A stretch of DNA of 64,000 bases from assembly GCA_033557465.1 (NCBI GenBank), contig JAWIIG010000039.1, positions 868,001 through 932,000 of the forward strand, read 5' to 3'. Below the pieces are notes generated by a model. It saw only the letters and a list, made by a program, of their open reading frames with translations, made no database searches and had not been told where the DNA came from. Source of the DNA: Ichthyophis bannanicus. Lineage: Eukaryota; Chordata; Amphibia; Gymnophiona; Ichthyophiidae. Position numbers and translations under genes: made by a program. Each line of letters opens with the position of its first letter. Within the stretch, counting starts at the first letter, position 1. This document shows, piece after piece, positions 29,806 to 41,218 of this stretch.

Positions 29806-31172
29806 TAATGGGAGACAGCCAACATGGCTTTAGACAAGGAAGATCTTGTCTTACTAATCTGTTATGTTTTTTTGAAGGTGTGAATAAAGAGGTGGACAAA
29901 GGTGAGTCATTTGATATAGTGTATCTGGACTTTCAGAAAGCCTTTGACAAGGTCCCTCATCAGAGACCTTTGGCAAAACTAAAGAGTCATGGGATAGGAG
30001 GCAGTGTACTACTGTGGATCAGGAACTGGTTAAAAGATAGAAAGCAGAGGGTAGGGCTAAATGGCCAATTTTCCTAATGGAGAAGGTGAATAGTGGTGTA
30101 CCCCAAGGATCTGTGCTGGGTCTGATGCTTTTTGACATATTCATAAACGACCTGGAAAGTGGAATAACGAGTGAGGTTATCAAACTTGCAGATGACAAAA
30201 AACTATTTAAAGTTGCTAAACCCCAAGAGGATTGTGGAAAATTGCAAGAGGATCTTGATAAATTGGAAGACTGGGCATCAAAATGGCAGATGAAATTTAA
30301 TGTGGACAAGTGCAGAGTTATGCACCTAGGGAAGAACAACCCAAACTATGGTTACATGATGCAAGGTTCCACATTAGGAACCACCACCCAGGAAAAAGAT
30401 TTAGACGTCATTGTGGATACCATGTTAAAACCCTCGGCCCAGTGTGCAGCGGCGGCCAAGAGAGCAAATAGAATTCTAGGTATCATAAGGAAAGGAATGG
30501 AAAATAAAACAAAAGATATTATAATGCCTCTATATCGTTCCATGGTGAGACCGCACCTTGAATATTGTGTGCAATTCTGGTCGCCGTATCTTAAAAAGGA
30601 TATAGCGATATTAGAAAAGGTTCAGAGAAGAGCCACCAAAATGGTAAAGTGGATGGAAGGATACTTCTATGAAGAAAGGCTAAAAAGGTTAGGGCTCTTT
30701 AACCTGGAAAAGAGATGGCTGAGGGGAGATATAATAGAAGTCTATAAATTAATGAATGGAGTGGAACGGGTAAATTTAGATCAATTGTTTACGTTATCAG
30801 AATATAGAAAGACTAGGGGACATGCAATGAACCTACAGGGTAAACTATTTAAGACTAATAAAAGAAAATATTTTTCACTCAACGTGTAATCAAACTCTGG
30901 AATTTGTGACTGGAGGATGTAGTAAAGGCTGTTAGTGTAGCTGGGTTTAAAAAAAGGTTTGGACAAGTTCCTGGAGGAAAGGTCCATAAGCCATTATTAA
31001 GAAGGGACCCAGGATATCAATGCTTGACCCAGTACAAGCATTGTGGAACCTGTGTCTTTTGGGGAAACTGCTAGGTATGTATGACCTAGATTGGCCACTG
31101 TTGGAAACAGGATACTGGGCTTGATGGACCTTGGTCTGACCCAGTATGGCATATCTTATGTTCTTATGTTCT

Positions 31173-31345
31173 AAAGGTAGTGAGGAGCAGCAGAATGCAT
31201 GCGTTTTGAAGTTACCACCACGAGAAACAAGACCTTCCAGGTCAGGTACTTCAGGTTGCAGGTATCCAGTGTCTCAAAAGGGGCTTTCATCAGCTGGGTT
31301 AAGACAATGTTGAGGTCTCATGATATCAGAGGGAGCCCCACATGG
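31173..31345. other. End of split L2, then a DIRS recombinase-like fragment
   Basis: AAAGGTAGTGAGGAGCAGCA continues the antisense L2 interrupted by CR1-E. From about 31200 to 31320 the sequence resembles, in the antisense direction, the DIRS-3 recombinase region near 45500-45610 (GACCTTCCAGG, TCAAAAGGNGGCTTCATNAG type blocks). It is too short to assign to a family. Confidence 0.4.
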
Positions 31346-31379
31346 CGGGAGAGAATTCCTGGCTTAGAAGTGAGGTTCA

Positions 31380-31572
31380 CGACTGCCATAGTGTGCTCAA
31401 AACTAACCCATTTGGAGAAACTACCCCAGAAGAGAATTACAGAGAGTGAAGAGATTATGATCACTTGGGATATTCCCATTCTGATGAATAAGAAACTGGA
31501 TGCAAGGAAACCCAACATGGTGGTAAAGGATAAAAACACCACTACAAGACATGCGCAGCGTTGTATAGACAC
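31380..31572 (+). pseudogene. Possible LINE endonuclease-domain fragment
   Basis: A short readable stretch, ITWDIPILMNKK followed by ARKPNMVVKDKNTTT, recalls a WDxPI...RPDIVVxDK block associated with reverse-transcriptase elements carrying a restriction-like nuclease. I could not confirm it, and the usual Asp of RPD is Asn here. Low confidence. Confidence 0.25.
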
Positions 31573-33741
31573 ATTGAAAAGACGGTCCCTGCTCATCAAA
31601 GCTTACAGTCTACTCAAAATAGACAATACAACAGCTGAGGGGAAGGATAAATCTAGGGGAATGGTAAGGAAACACAAAGGAGACTAAATGGATCAGGATC
31701 CAAAAGCGGCCTTGAAGAGGTAAATTTTCAGCCTGGATTTTTAAAGGGCCCGAAATGAAGCCTGACATACAGACTCCAGGCATAAAAAGCAGAGAGATGG
31801 AAGGATCGAAGTCTAGAGTCAGCAGTAGAAGAGAAGTGCACAGGTAGAAGGGATTTGCCAGAAGAGCGAGTTCCCGAGAAAGGGTGTAGGGAGAGACAAG
31901 AGAGGAAAGTAGTGAGAAGCCACAGAATGAGTACACATAGGTTCGTAGGAAAAGTTTGAACTGGATATGGAAATAAATAGGGAGCCAGTGAAGCAATCTG
32001 AGAAGAGGGGTTATATGAGCGTATCAAGGCTGGCGGAAGATTAGCCGCGCAGCTCAGTTATGAACAGACTGAAGGAGAGAGAGATGATTCCGAGGGAGAC
32101 CAAAAAGGAGAAGTTTGCAATAGTCTAAACAGGAGGTGACTAAAGAGTGGATAAGTGTCTTAGTAGTGTGCGTAGAAAGGAAGGGAAAATTTTGCCAAGG
32201 TTATAGAGAAAGAAGCGACAGGTTTTAGCTATGTGTTGGATGTGTGCAGAGAAAGAGAGAGCAGAGTCAAAGATGGCCCCAAGATTCTGAGCTGAGGAAA
32301 CAGGGAGGAGTGTAGTGTTATCCGCAGAAATCAAGGGGAGGAAGAGGGGAAGTGAGTTTAGGGGGAAAGTTAAGGAGCTCAGTTTTGGCCATGTTCAGTT
32401 TCAGATCGTGGTGAGACATCCAGGCAGCAAAGTCAGATAAGCAGGCAGAGATCCGGGCCTGAATTCCTGGAGAGATGTCAGGCACAGAAAGGTAGGTCTG
32501 AAAGTCATCAGCAAAAAGATGGTACTAAAAACCATGGGAGGAAATAACTGCACCAATGGACTGAGTGTAGAGAGAGAAAAGGAGATGCCCTAAGACAGAG
32601 CCCTGAAGTACATTAAATGAGAGGAGGATGGCGACAGAGGAGGGACTAACAGAACAAATGCTAAGTGCGATGGGAGAGATAAGAAGAAAACCAAGACAGA
32701 ACAGAGCCCCTAAATCCAAGCGAAGATAGGGCATTGAGGAGAAGGTGGTGATCAACAGTATCAAAAGTAGCAGAAAGGTTAAAAAGGATGAGAATCAAAT
32801 AGAGGCCTTTGGATTTGGTGAGGAACAAGTCACTGGAGACTTTGGCAAGAGCCGTTTCTGTGGAATGTAGAGAACAAAAGACAGATTGCAGTGGGTCTAG
32901 AAGGTCTTGAGAAGAAAGAAAGTCAAAACAGCAGTGGTGAACCGCTCTTTAGAGTAGTTTGGAAGGAAAGGGGAGGGGAGAGATAGGTAGATAACTGGAA
33001 GGCAGGTAGGATCTAGTGAAAGCTTTTTGAGGAGAGGTGTAACCACAGCATGTTGGAAGGCAATAGGAACAATTGCAGTGGAAAGCGATAGGTTAAGGAT
33101 ATGACAGATGGAAGGGATGACAGCAGAAGAGAGAGAGCTTAGCAGACAGGTGGGGGATGTGATCAGAAGAGCAAACAGTCAGTTTGGATGAAAAGATTTG
33201 CCGTTTCCTCCTCAGTGATTTCAGAAAAGGAAGAAAAGATGACTGAAGGTGAGGAAAGGATAATGGATTAAAGAGGGGTAAGATGAAGTAGAGGTGACCC
33301 AGCAGAGGATTCAAGGCTAATCTTCTAGACTTTGTCATGGAAGTAGTCAGCTAAGGTCTGGAAAGACAGTGAAAGTGGGACTGGGGGAGGAGGGACCTTG
33401 AGGAGAGAGTTGAGTGTAGCAAAGAGATGGTGAGGGTCAAAAGCAAGACAGTAAGTTAGATGGACATAGTACTCTTGCTATGGCCGACTGGAAAGAGGTT
33501 AGCATGAATTTGAAATGTAGGTAGTCAGTAAGGATATGTAATTTAAGCCAAAGGTGTTCAGCTGAGCAGGCCTAGGAACGAAGGTAGCAGGTTGTTGTGA
33601 ACAGCTAGGGTTTGAGGTGTGGAATGGGAGGAGCCAGTGCATCCAGAGCAGAGGAGAGTATAGTGTTATAGGAGGATACTCCCTCATCAACAGACTCATT
33701 ACACAGTGGAAGAAAAAGATGAAAAGACAGCACTGGAGAGA
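31573..33741 (-). pseudogene. Antisense L2-type LINE, RT and 3' UTR, decayed
   Basis: The minus strand encodes pieces of an L2-type RT. VLQGSVLGHLLFSLYTQ is motif B with the following helix. SSAQNLGAIFDSALSFSAHI and the CRFFLYNLGKIFPSFL blocks near 32140-32334 are the C-terminal region typical of L2. Its 3' UTR (ACGGTCCCTGCTCATC) faces left at 31585. Many stops and frameshifts. A SINE closes its left-hand (coding 5') side at 33742. Confidence 0.75.
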
Positions 33742-34037
33742 GTTTATTTATTTATTTACATTCTCTTATATACCACGCTATTCTGCATCAGTGTGGTTTA
33801 CATTGAACAAACTGAAATTACATTGAACAGGGCATTATAACTTGGAGATAACTATTTTACAGGGAACATGGGTTACGGAGGGTTAAGTGGCTTGCCCAAG
33901 ACCAAAAGGAGCACCTGTGGGACTAGAAACCCCAGTCCTTCCGGTCCAAGGTTGCTGTCCTCTAGTGGGATTTGAACCCCCGACCTTCCAGCCTGAAGTA
34001 CCTTGCTCCAACCACTAGGCCACTCCTCCACTCCATG
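33742..34037 (-). mobile_element. tRNA-derived SINE with L2-like tail
   Basis: Third copy of the SINE at 3751-4047, again antisense. The B box is read as GGGATTTGAACCCCC on the plus strand, and the tail as ATTCTCTTATATACCACGCT. Confidence 0.85.
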
Positions 34038-34129
34038 AAAGGTCAACAATATGAACATTCCTAAGTAAAAACGAGGGTAAAAATCAAAGCAACCATGACC
34101 ACCTTCAAATCGATACACAATCTTACTGC

Positions 34130-34390
34130 AGCCGGTCTACAGCCACTCATTCAGAAGAACCCAGACACAAGACTATGACGATGACAACACCTAAATCTTC
34201 TCAATATCCCACCTCAAAAAAGTTCTCAAATAGTATGCCAAAGGGCATTCTCATACTATGACCCTACATCATGGAACTCGCTGCCAACTACACTACGGAC
34301 CACCCAGAACTAAACTGATTTCCGTAAAAAGTTGAAAATACACCTCTTTGAAAAATTCTTTGACTTGTCATGTAGACCCTCCACTTAGAG
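34130..34390 (+). pseudogene. L2-type ORF2 C-terminal fragment
   Basis: The plus strand encodes QRAFSYYDPTSWNSLPTTL and, after a stop, TDFRKKLKIHLFEKFF. This is the conserved C-terminal block seen in the other L2 fragments. No L2 tail follows, so it may be a different L2 subfamily. Confidence 0.6.
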
Positions 34391-35540
34391 GTGGCCCAAA
34401 GGGGATGTGGGGATATGTGCGGAGACTCATTGTGAAGCCTCATTTGCATAATGTTAACATGCACTAACTTTTAGTAAACATGCCTTTTAATGAGTGTCTG
34501 GATAAAGAAAGACTACCAGATTTCTACATTACTATACTCCAGTGCCAATCGCCAGGCATATTAAGAAGTACTACAATCACTGTCCATTTAGAACCCATAG
34601 CAAACCCCCATATCATAACAGCACTACCAGTACTCACAAAGCACCAAACCCTACCTATCAAAAGGCAACACTGCAAATATTAAACCAATACATCTCCTAC
34701 TGGGGAAAGAAAACAAGTGGCACTGTCAAATAGAAACTACATGACCAGAATACCTCAGCTTGGTTACACATGCAGAACATAGACCGTCACCAAAGAACAA
34801 GGGATCACAATTTAGAAATGGGAAGACAATAATTAAATTGGGAACCCCAAAAACCAAACTTGGAATGTACAACAACACTGGAGAAATAAAACTATAAATT
34901 AATTTCCTCTTCTACTAAACAAAAACGCAAAGACGTTAGCGATACACATTTCCCAGAGCTGACATATTCCAGTTAATAAATTCAAAATAAAAAAGTATTT
35001 TTTTACCTTTTTCTGCCTGTTTGGGCATTTTATTTTCCAGTTACAATTGCTCCAGTCACTTTCTTCTGGTTTCTTCGTGCCTTCTGCTAGCTGTCCATTT
35101 GTCCTTTCTTCTCTCTAATAGATTTTTTCTATTCTCTCTCTACATTTGCTTTAACATACTGATCTTTCCTTTTTTTGCTCTTTCCTCCATTTCTTTTTTT
35201 ATTTCTTTATCATCCACTCAAATTTCACTCTTCCTTCCTTAGTCCCCACTTACTCTCCCAATACCCAGCTAATCAGATTTTTCTTCCCTTCCACACAAAA
35301 TCTTTTCCCCTCTCCATCCTCATTCCCAGAGCCCCATCCCCTTCTAGTCCTCCCCCAACATCAGCACCCTTCTAGTTACAGCCCCACCCAGCATCCGCTT
35401 CCTTCTAGTCCCATTCTCCCATGCTCCTGCATCAGCCCATTTCCAGTCCTAGCCCCTCATCAGCCATTTTCAGTCCTATTCCAGCCCCCTATCAGCCTAT
35501 TTCCAGTCCAAACCCCACCCCATCAGCTCATTTCCAGTCT
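34391..35540. other. Unassigned intergenic sequence
   Basis: No gene or recognised element. From about 35240 to 35535 the plus strand is pyrimidine-rich, with a loose repeat of about 30 bp built on CAGCCNATTTCCAGTCCTA. It may be decayed tandem sequence. Confidence 0.5.
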
Positions 35541-37610
35541 TAAGAAACATAGAAATATGACGACAGAAAAAGACCACATGGCCTATCTAGTCTGTCCTTC
35601 CATATCAACAACTACAACAGTCCACTTTTTACCTTTAGAGATCCTCTGTGTTGGTCCCATGCTTTTTTGAATTCAGTTACTGTCCTCATCTCTACCACCT
35701 CCACTGGGAGACTATTCCACGGATCCACTACTCTTTCTGTAAAGAAATATTTCCGCATATCACTCCTGAATCTATCTCCCTTCACTCTCATCCCATCTCC
35801 CCTCGTAGCAGAACTTGTTTTCAATTGAAAGAGGCTTTCTCCCTGAACATTTATGCCACGGAGGTATTTAAACATCTCAATTATATCACCTCTATCCCGC
35901 CTTTCCTCTAAGGTGTACATATTAAGATCCTTAAGTCTGTCCTCATATGCTTTATAATGAAGATCACTAACCATTTTAGTTGCCACCCTTTGTACTGACT
36001 CCATCTTGTTTATATCCTTTTGCAGGTGCGGTCTCCAGAATTGCACACTATCCTCCAAATGAGGTCGCACCAAAGACTTATACAGAGGCACTACCACCTC
36101 TGTTTTTCTGCTAGCCATTCCTCTCTGTATGCACCCAAGCATCCTTCTAGCTTTTGCTGTCGCCTTTTCTACCTGTTTAGCTACTTTAAGATCATCAGAC
36201 ACAAACATGCCTAGGTCCCACGCTTCTTTAGCGGACAAAAGTACTTCACCCCCTATACTATATTGCTCCCTTGGATTGCTGCAGCCCAAATGTATGACCT
36301 CACATTTTTTAACATTAAATCCCAGCTGCCAAATTCTAGACCATTCTTCAAGCTTAGCTAGATCCCTCCCTCATGTTATCTACACCTTCCTGGTGTCTAC
36401 TCTATTGCAGAGTTTGGAATCATCTGCAAAGAAATCTTACCTGACAGCCCTTCCGCTATATCACTAACAAAGCTGTTAAAAAGAATCAAACCAAGGACAG
36501 ATCCCTGGGGCACACCACTGGTAACTTCCTTCTCCTCAGAGTGAGCTCCATTTACCTGTACTCTGTCGTCTCCCACTCAACCAATTTCTAACCCAAGCAG
36601 TAACTTTAGGGTCCATCCCTACGGTGCTCAGTTTGTTTATAAGTCACCTGTGAGGAACGGTGTCAAAGGCTTTACTGAATTCTAAATACACCACATCTAG
36701 GGCTCTCCCTCGGTCCAACTCCCTGGTCACCCAGTCAAAGAAATCAATCACATTTGTCTGACAAGACCTGCCTATGGTGAATCCATGCTGCCTCGGATCC
36801 TGTAATCCTCCCGACTCCAAAGAGCCATTGAAAAGGTCAGTCAGTGGAGCTGCTAGAACGTCCCCAAGTTTCCTCAGTATTCAAGGGTGTATCCCATCCG
36901 GTCCCATTGCTTTGTCTACTTTAAGTTGAGCTAGTTTCTCACGAACACAGTCTTCTGAAAATTGTTCAAAATGCCCTTTGCTTCTGTTCCTGTTTGTGGG
37001 TGTTTCTGAGGTCCTGCTCTTGGTTCTTCATCTGTGAAATATTTGTTAAGCAATTCCACTTTATCCTCATCAGCTTCTACATATGCCTCCCCTTCACCCT
37101 TGAGTCTGACAATACAACTTTTGCCCTTCTTCTTCTCACTAACATATCTGAAAAATGTCTTATCCTCCCATTTTATTGCATTGGCTATTTCCTCTTCTTT
37201 TAGAATCTTTGCTTTCCTGACTACTTTGCTAGCTTCTCTTTTTCCAAATATAAATGCCTGCCTTCCTCTGTCTGTGATCTCCTGTATTTCATGTAGGCCT
37301 CTCTCTTTTTCTTCACCTTTTCAGCTACTTCTTTTGAAAGCCATAGCGGTCTCCTTTTCCTTTTACCTTTATTTACCATTTTAACAAAAAGGTTGGTTGC
37401 CCTTAAAATATCCCCTTTCAGTTTTGCCCACTGTTTTTCTACATCCCCCAGCTGTTCCCATCCCTCTAACAACTCCCTGAGGTATTAGCCCATCTTGGCA
37501 AAGTTAGTTTTCCTAAAGTCTAAGACCCTCACTTTTAAATGGATTCTATCAGACCTAGTCCTAATACTGAACCACACTCCATCTGTTGATCACCGGATGC
37601 AAAATGATCT
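35541..37610 (-). pseudogene. CR1-clade LINE of a second family, 5' truncated and decayed
   Basis: The 3' end on the minus strand reads GACTAGATAGGCCATGTGGT and ends in TTTCTATGTTTCT, the CR1-type tail. The frame 36289-35612 encodes the ORF2 C-terminus (SLVRPHLEDSVQFWRPHLQ, then EERRDRGDIIEMFKYL). Further upstream, degenerate RT motifs are readable: TIGRSCQTNVIDFFDW, VYLEFSKAFDTVPH and a QWCAPGICPW remnant of motif B. Older than the (ACATAAGA)n family, judging by the number of stops. Confidence 0.8.
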
Positions 37611-37621
37611 CCCACTATAAA

Positions 37622-37800
37622 GCATAGTTACTCACCTGTAACAGGTGATCTTCGGGAACAGCAGGAATTTAGTCTTCACATATGGGTATCGTTGGTACCG
37701 ACAGAGCCTGCGCGGGAACGCTCCCCAGTGTCCAATAGGAAAGCTTTTGGGAGCATCCCACAGCGCCTGCGTGCTGCCTTCCCGCCTTTCCCAACTGTCC
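37622..37800. repeat. Left terminal repeat of DIRS-3
   Basis: Very similar to the left terminus of DIRS-2: CACCTGTAACAGGTGATCTT, then TCTTCACATATGGGTATCGT and GGGAGCATCCCACAGCGCC. No inverted partner is found at the right end. Confidence 0.75.
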
Positions 37801-37898
37801 CTCTCCAGTTGAGTTTATAGCTGAGACAGAGAGAGAGAGGGAAAGTGAGAAAGAGAGAGATAGACAGATACAACTCCTAGGGGAGGTGGGTGGGTTGT

Positions 37899-37996
37899 GA
37901 AGACTAAATTCCTGCTGTTCCCAGAGATCACCTGTTACAGGTGAGTAACTATGCTATCTCCAGGAACAAGCAGGAATGTAGTCTTCACATATGGGG
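37899..37996. repeat. Internal complementary region of DIRS-3
   Basis: CACCTGTTACAGGTGAGTAA joined to CTATCTCCAGGAACAAGCAG: complement of the left terminus fused to the expected complement of a DIRS-2-type right terminus. Confidence 0.75.
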
Positions 37997-38177
37997 ACTC
38001 CCTAGCTGCAGATGCCAGGGAGAAACCCCAGAAGTTGTGTGCCCTTGTGAAAGAGCTCCACTTCCCACCATGGATCTCTGGCATCCTACCAGGGATGGTG
38101 GGTAGGAGTTGATTAACTATGGAACAGGTGTTGAAGAACAGCCTGACCAAACAAGGCATCCAGGCGGGAGTCCTTGT

Positions 38178-38593
38178 CTAAGCAGTAATGGGCTGTGAAG
38201 GTATAAACCGAGGCCCAAGTAGCTGCTCGACAGATATCGTCGATAGACACAGAGTGAAGATGAGCCATAGAGGCTGCCATGGCCTCACATTGTGAGCTGT
38301 GACATAGCCTTCCAAAGGAACGTTTTTACTTTCATAGGCAAAAGAAACACACTGTGCAATCCAGTTGGACAGTGTTCTCTTGGAGACTGGAAGTCCCAAA
38401 TGACTAGGATCAAAAGCAACAAAAAGTTGAGAGGGCTTTCTATGTTGCTGAGTTATTTTACAATCCAAAGTATGAAGATTCCATTCTGCATCTGAGGCGT
38501 GAGGCCTTGGGAAGAATACAGGAAGGTAAACCGTTTGATTTAAATGAAAAGGTGACACCACCTTTGGCATAAAGTGTGGATGATTCCTAAGGA
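38178..38593 (-). pseudogene. DIRS-3 tyrosine recombinase, C-terminal part
   Basis: It encodes the catalytic half of a DIRS tyrosine recombinase: KVVSPFHLNQTVYLPVFFP, then VSKRTLSNWIAQCVSFAYE, then the HxxR box (TAHNVRPW). It parallels the intact DIRS-4 protein (HSTRAQATSW). After this box the frame shifts: the terminal region with the nucleophilic Tyr is not in the same frame. The gene was cut by the Penelope-like insertion at 38594; the N-terminal half is at 45420-45893. Confidence 0.75.
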
Positions 38594-38621
38594 CACAAAA
38601 GGAGCACCAAACTCGCAAGAA

Positions 38622-39592
38622 GACCAAACAAACCAAGGAGCGAGCAGGATAAGGGTCACTAGCACTTTATTAATGAAAGACCCCAACGCGTTTCGGCTGG
38701 TGCCTTCATCAGGGGGTAGAAAGGACTGCAAATAAATTAAAAACATATAATCATACATCAATAAAAAACACAAGAAAAATATCTAAGATACAATAAAAAT
38801 ATAAAAATATAAATTATAAACATCCATTGTATGACCACAAGGTAAACTATACTTACTCATTATACTTCTAGTCATACATAAAAAAGCGCATAAGCAGTGT
38901 GTGACCAATAGTGCAATAGAAATAGCTGAAAAAGACACAATGAATACGTTAAATTGCAAGTAACATTTAAAGTCACAATGAATAAAAAAGAAAATGGGAG
39001 ACCCAGACCAAAAACATATACAGCGTAATAAGTAATATATAAATAATGATACTAAGTAATCATAAAATATCCAATGATTAGGATAATAATATGAAATAAA
39101 TAATAAAAAATATATAATGGTTAAATAATTTAAATACATAAATATAAGAGCACACAAAAAAAAAATATATATATATATGCATTGACGGTTAAACCAATTA
39201 AGATACACAAATATAAAAACACATAAAAAATGTATATATATATATGCATCGTTGGTTAAAACATTAAATAAAATCATTAATAACCAATATAGATACATTA
39301 AAACAAGTATACAATAAAATAATTAAAAAATGCATGTAGCTATAAACAAACTCTATACATCAATGGCCAACTCTTAACAATCACCTCCAAAAAATCCTCA
39401 ATAGGAGAAAAAGGCCACTCAAACCTTGAAATAATATAATCTATTAAATTAAAAAAGAGTGGCTGTTCAAAAATGATGGCCAACTACATTTGGATGAATG
39501 TGAGAACAATCCTACGAATAATATAAATTGTAAAAAGAAAGAAACCATTTCCACAACTTATGTCTTAAAAATCTGAAAAAAACAGCTCAACA
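38622..39592 (-). repeat. Left terminal inverted repeat of the Penelope-like element
   Basis: It runs from CCAAACAAACCAAGGAGCGA to ACAGCTCAACA and is complementary to 44449-45404, with short indels in the AT-rich part. In the minus orientation it lies downstream of the RT gene. Confidence 0.85.
38680..38717 (-). ncRNA. Hammerhead-like ribozyme motif (left copy)
   Basis: On the minus strand: stem I ACCCC/GGGGT, core CTGATGA followed by an extra A, stem II GGC-ACCA-GCC, core GAAA, and a very short stem III region CGCG before T-T. This matches the minimal hammerhead layout reported for Penelope-like elements. It is sense to the RT gene. Activity is not tested; the extra A after CTGATGA and the minimal stem III are the weak points. 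Confidence 0.6.
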
Positions 39593-39613
39593 GAGATGAA
39601 AAAGCATTTGCTT

Positions 39614-39785
39614 CAATTTTATGGGGAAGGGAAAGGGAAGGAAAAGAGAGGAGAGGGGGGAGGGGAAGGGGGAGAGGGGGGGAAGGAAAGAGGGGGGGAA
39701 GGAAAGAGGGGGGAAAGGGGGGGGGAGGGAGGGGAAGGGAAGGAGGAGGAAAGGAAGGGGGGGGGGGAAAGGGGGGAGGAGAAAA
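39614..39785. repeat. Purine-rich G/A tract
   Basis: About 170 bp of almost pure G and A on the plus strand (GGGGAAGGGGGAGAGG type). It lies just inside the left inverted repeat. The open frames across it are compositional. Confidence 0.9.
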
Positions 39786-39996
39786 TCAAACGAACTAAAT
39801 TCATAAAATAAGTTTAGCATCATGTGGGCATATACCTAATAAAAATAATAATAAACTATGTAGAAAAAAATGTATTGAAATAAAGGAGGAGGACAATTCA
39901 ATCTCACATAAAAAAGCTGCATGAACTAATTGTAGAAAATGAAATGTGCAGGGTCAATGAAACCAAACTGAAATCAGAAAAGCCATTGTTGCAGAA

Positions 39997-40150
39997 AATA
40001 CACATTTATTTATTATTTATTTATTTATTACAGTTTCTTATATACCGCGCTATTTAGAATCAGCGCGGTTTACATCATAACAAAACGACCATTACGACAA
40101 ACTGTCAGGTTTTACATTGAACAGGAGTACAAACTTGGATAACTGGGTTA
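39997..40150 (-). mobile_element. L2/SINE-type tail fragment inside the Penelope-like element
   Basis: TTATTTATTATTTATTTATT is followed by CTTATATACCGCGCTATTTA and CAGCGCGGTTTACAT. It is the antisense L2-type 3' tail, which suggests a small nested insertion. Confidence 0.7.
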
Positions 40151-40169
40151 ACTATATACATAATATACC

Positions 40170-40770
40170 TTCAAACCGGCAGGAAACCGAATCAGCTTGA
40201 AAAAGATGCGCTAGAATTTTGGCGCGATTTAAAGGGATCACAAGACAAGACTTTGCATAACTACATATGCATTCAGGACATGATGTCATCAAACCGGCAG
40301 AAAATCGAATCGGCTTGAAAGAGATGCGCTAGAATATTGGCGCGATTAAAAGGGATCACAAAACAAGACTTTGCATAACTGCATATGCATTCGGGACATG
40401 ATGTCATCAATAGTGATAAAAATGTCCAAAAAAACAAAACAAAACCCAAAATGTGTGTGCAAGAATATGTCAAACAAAATGAATGAACCAGACATTAGGT
40501 ACTTTCTCAACTGGAACCAAAACACTTAAGCAACATGTGGTAGGTACTATATGAGGGCAAATGATAAAATCTAAACCACACAAAAAACGAACGGCATAGA
40601 AAAAACCAAGGAATAAACATAAACTCAAAATAACGACCCACACATCCCTCAAACCCGGCAACAGACCGGAACCAGCTTCAGATAGACGCGCTGAAATTTA
40701 GCGCAATTGAAAGAGAAGAAACAAAACAAGATTATGCAAAAATACATATGCATGCAGAACATAATGGCAA
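40170..40770. repeat. Tandem repeat of about 118 bp, two full copies and one distant copy
   Basis: Unit 1 (40170-40287) and unit 2 (40288-40408) share CAAACCGGCAG, GATGCGCTAGAAT, TTGGCGCGAT, GACTTTGCATAACT and GGACATGATGTCATCA. A diverged third copy lies at about 40648-40770 (CTCAAACCCGGCAACAGACC). Probably part of the element's 3' UTR. Confidence 0.8.
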
Positions 40771-41218
40771 CGAATAATGAATGAAAATTTCTTACTGAAA
40801 ATAACTCATAGATCTCTGGACTATGTATACAAATTGAATACATAGACAAAACGTTTAGTGTCCTCTTTGATACCTGACTCGGAAACCTCAAGCATGCAAA
40901 TGACATGTATAGTATATTACATAAAACACAGTCTGAAGCTTCTGAACCACACTAATAGCACACATAAAACAGCATAAAAAACAGAACTGCATAAAATCGG
41001 AGAACCATCAAAAAGGGGAGACATCGCATCTTTTAATCTTGTTCTGTAATCATAAAACGAAACCACTATTTATAAAAGGCTCCTGCACAAATACACCCTA
41101 TAAGCTATGTACACGATTCAAAATAAATAAATAAATATAATATTATGCAATAAAATGAACCTATCTACAAATAGTGAAATAAAACATTGCCAACCGCAAT
41201 AAACTGTGTACAAGCAAG

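Larger units (their letters stand above)
27368..30900 (+). pseudogene. CR1-E ORF2 fragments (endonuclease-RT), split by L2 and SINE
   Basis: The start is MVRKNISLKD at 27368. The endonuclease is open to about 27996 (SETWWKEDNQWD, FYRPPGQNEQ, GDFNYPGIDW), where an L2 tail intervenes. It resumes at 28421 with NSDHSMIAFDL after a small deletion. The RT fingers are read at about 28865-29400, where the sequence degenerates (AATGCAATGCAATGTG). After the SINE the palm motifs appear: FRQGRSCLTNLL, YLDFQKAFDKVPH, GVPQGSVLGLMLF and LADDKKLFK, in which the motif C core FADDT has become LADDK. Several frameshifts are present. Confidence 0.8.
4325..31172 (+). mobile_element. CR1-E: full-length CR1-clade LINE split by nested insertions
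   Basis: Pieces in order: 5' UTR monomers (4325-5827), then a solo LTR with its cargo (5828-25537), 5' UTR (25538-26411), ORF1 (26412-27332), ORF2 (27368-30900, split by an L2 tail at 27997-28405 and a SINE at 29510-29805), and a 3' end of CTTATGTTCT octamer repeats. AAAG flanks both sides (4321-4324 and 31173-31176). Removing the insertions rejoins the LINE exactly at target duplications. The copy carries a nonsense change at the end of ORF1 part 1 and several breaks in ORF2, so it is dead. Confidence 0.85.

Noticed and set aside
39587..39823. Gly/Arg/Glu- and Pro/Ser-rich open frames across the first G/A tract
   Set aside because: Purine-only sequence cannot form stop codons on the pyrimidine strand and rarely does on the other, so these frames are compositional.
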